Of a DNA stretch of 64,000 nucleotides, positions 63,372 to 64,000 are shown piece after piece. Source of the DNA: Syntrophobacteraceae bacterium (GTDB lineage Bacteria; Desulfobacterota; Syntrophobacteria; Syntrophobacterales; Syntrophobacteraceae). A model generated the notes under the pieces. The model saw only the letters and a program-made list of their open reading frames with translations. It made no database searches and was not told where the DNA came from. The stretch covers positions 19,851 through 83,850 of the forward strand of contig JALOOX010000004.1 of NCBI GenBank assembly GCA_025454175.1, in the 5' to 3' direction. How positions within the stretch are numbered: position 1 is the stretch's first letter; each line of letters starts with the position of its first letter. A program made the position numbers and the translations under genes.

Positions 63372-64000
63372 TCAATCCAACACGACGGTCCTGAACTGGG
63401 GAGGCGCATGGAAAACGGACCGATCCAGGGGGCCGGGCTCGATGGCTCTCAGCTGAATGGTCTCCTCCTTCAGGCGCCTGGTCACGGTCTTGGGGCTGGC
63501 GGAGTCGATTCCGGAGGTGTATTCGGCGTCGACGGTGAGCACGCTTTTCACGAACACGCCCCGCCCTCGATCCACCAGCTCCCGGACGGGCTCCAGCGAG
63601 CCGGGCCAGTAGCGCAGGATGAAGCTCAGGCTGCCGATGCGCCCGGCATCCAGCCCCAGCTTCGATGCCAGCTCCCGGTGAGCTTCCCGGCGGTCCGCGA
63701 AGCCCGTGATGTCCTCTGTCAGCCAAAGGACCTGCTTCACGTGGGTCACGCTGGTCGCGTTTCTCCGGGTGTCCCTGGTTTCGAGCCGCAGCTTCGCTTC
63801 GACCCTGCGGCAGGCATGACCGTCCACCTGCTCGGGTTCGGGATGCTCCTCGACCGAAAGCCGCGGCTCCAGCGCCTGGTAGCGCCCCGCCAGGTGCTCC
63901 TCCGCCTGGGGCTCCGGGGAAGTCTTCTCCCGGACCCATGCAGCATCCCGCAGCCGATCAAGAGGCAGGATGGTGAGCGTCCAGTTCTCCCAGCTGACCT
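63372..64000 (-). CDS. Unrecognised protein, 5' end outside window (partial)
   Basis: The minus-strand frame is open from the right edge (first full codon at 63998) to a stop at 63372, giving about 208 residues. No motif is familiar: it contains WENWTLTILPLDRL, a charged middle and VLTVDAEYTSGIDSASPKTVTRRL with scattered helices. The 22-base gap to the DUF294 start and the shared strand suggest one operon. The N-terminus and the true start are outside the window. Confidence 0.6.
   Translation of the reverse strand, partial: VSWENWTLTILPLDRLRDAAWVREKTSPEPQAEEHLAGRYQALEPRLSVEEHPEPEQVDGHACRRVEAKLRLETRDTRRNATSVTHVKQVLWLTEDITGFADRREAHRELASKLGLDAGRIGSLSFILRYWPGSLEPVRELVDRGRGVFVKSVLTVDAEYTSGIDSASPKTVTRRLKEETIQLRAIEPGPLDRSVFHAPPQFRTVVLD

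Overview
The window is a dense, high-GC stretch of an anaerobic bacterial chromosome. Most genes sit in short operons with overlapping stop and start codons. The families present point to a Desulfobacterota/Deltaproteobacteria organism, most like the syntrophic or sulfate-reducing Syntrophobacter group: Rex, a split F0-only ATP synthase operon, NrfHA, paired family III CoA-transferases, a TRAP transporter with a TatT component, and several radical SAM proteins. The lineage is an inference from gene content. No tRNA, rRNA, CRISPR array, prophage or intact insertion sequence was seen.

Layout. 1-4.1 kb: the end of a polyprenyl synthase, then a tetrapyrrole block (precorrin-2 dehydrogenase, HemX/CcsA-like membrane protein, glutamyl-tRNA reductase), a small zinc-ribbon protein and tatA. 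4.1-15.3 kb: a nested inverted repeat, ssb, a structured non-coding stretch, then plsC, rnj, ftsK, lolA, nadA, pdxA and a shortened uvrA. 15.3-23.8 kb, minus strand: radical SAM/DUF2344 protein-rng-hemL, then atpZ-atpI-atpB-atpE and rex. GTG-N8-CAC palindromes lie in front of both rex and atpZ, so NADH/NAD+ sensing by Rex probably controls itself and the membrane part of ATP synthase. 23.8-28.1 kb, minus strand: an M24 peptidase with a palindromic promoter, an unrecognised protein, a SixA-like phosphatase, another hypothetical and an exported SYLF protein.

28.6-37.8 kb, mostly plus strand: a small membrane ORF, a TRAP operon (tatT-dctP-dctQ-dctM) behind a good promoter, an acyl-CoA dehydrogenase, a zinc-less MDR oxidoreductase on the minus strand, and nrfHA for nitrite ammonification. 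37.8-47 kb: a DUF1828-like protein, an outer-membrane barrel with a possible coupled leader peptide, a small lipoprotein, lepA-hemW, a ferredoxin-family gene remnant, and a large FecR/tryptophan-rich protein with a Gln/Arg repeat tail. 47-53.3 kb, minus strand: a 1657-residue SNF2 ATPase and an RlmL-like rRNA methyltransferase. 53.3-56.8 kb: an uncharacterised three-gene cassette (deacetylase-like protein plus two radical SAM enzymes) behind a strong promoter. 56.9-57.7 kb: a vapBC toxin-antitoxin module followed by a perfect palindrome and a two-way terminator. 57.8-64 kb, minus strand: two family III CoA-transferases, then a DEDDh exonuclease overlapping a cNMP/CBS/DUF294 protein, and the end of an unrecognised gene that runs off the window.

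Best candidates for something new are the deacetylase/radical SAM/radical SAM cassette, the hairpin-forming element between ssb and plsC, the two Rex-like sites with a Na+-type c-subunit motif, and the unusual N-terminal two thirds of the SNF2 protein.
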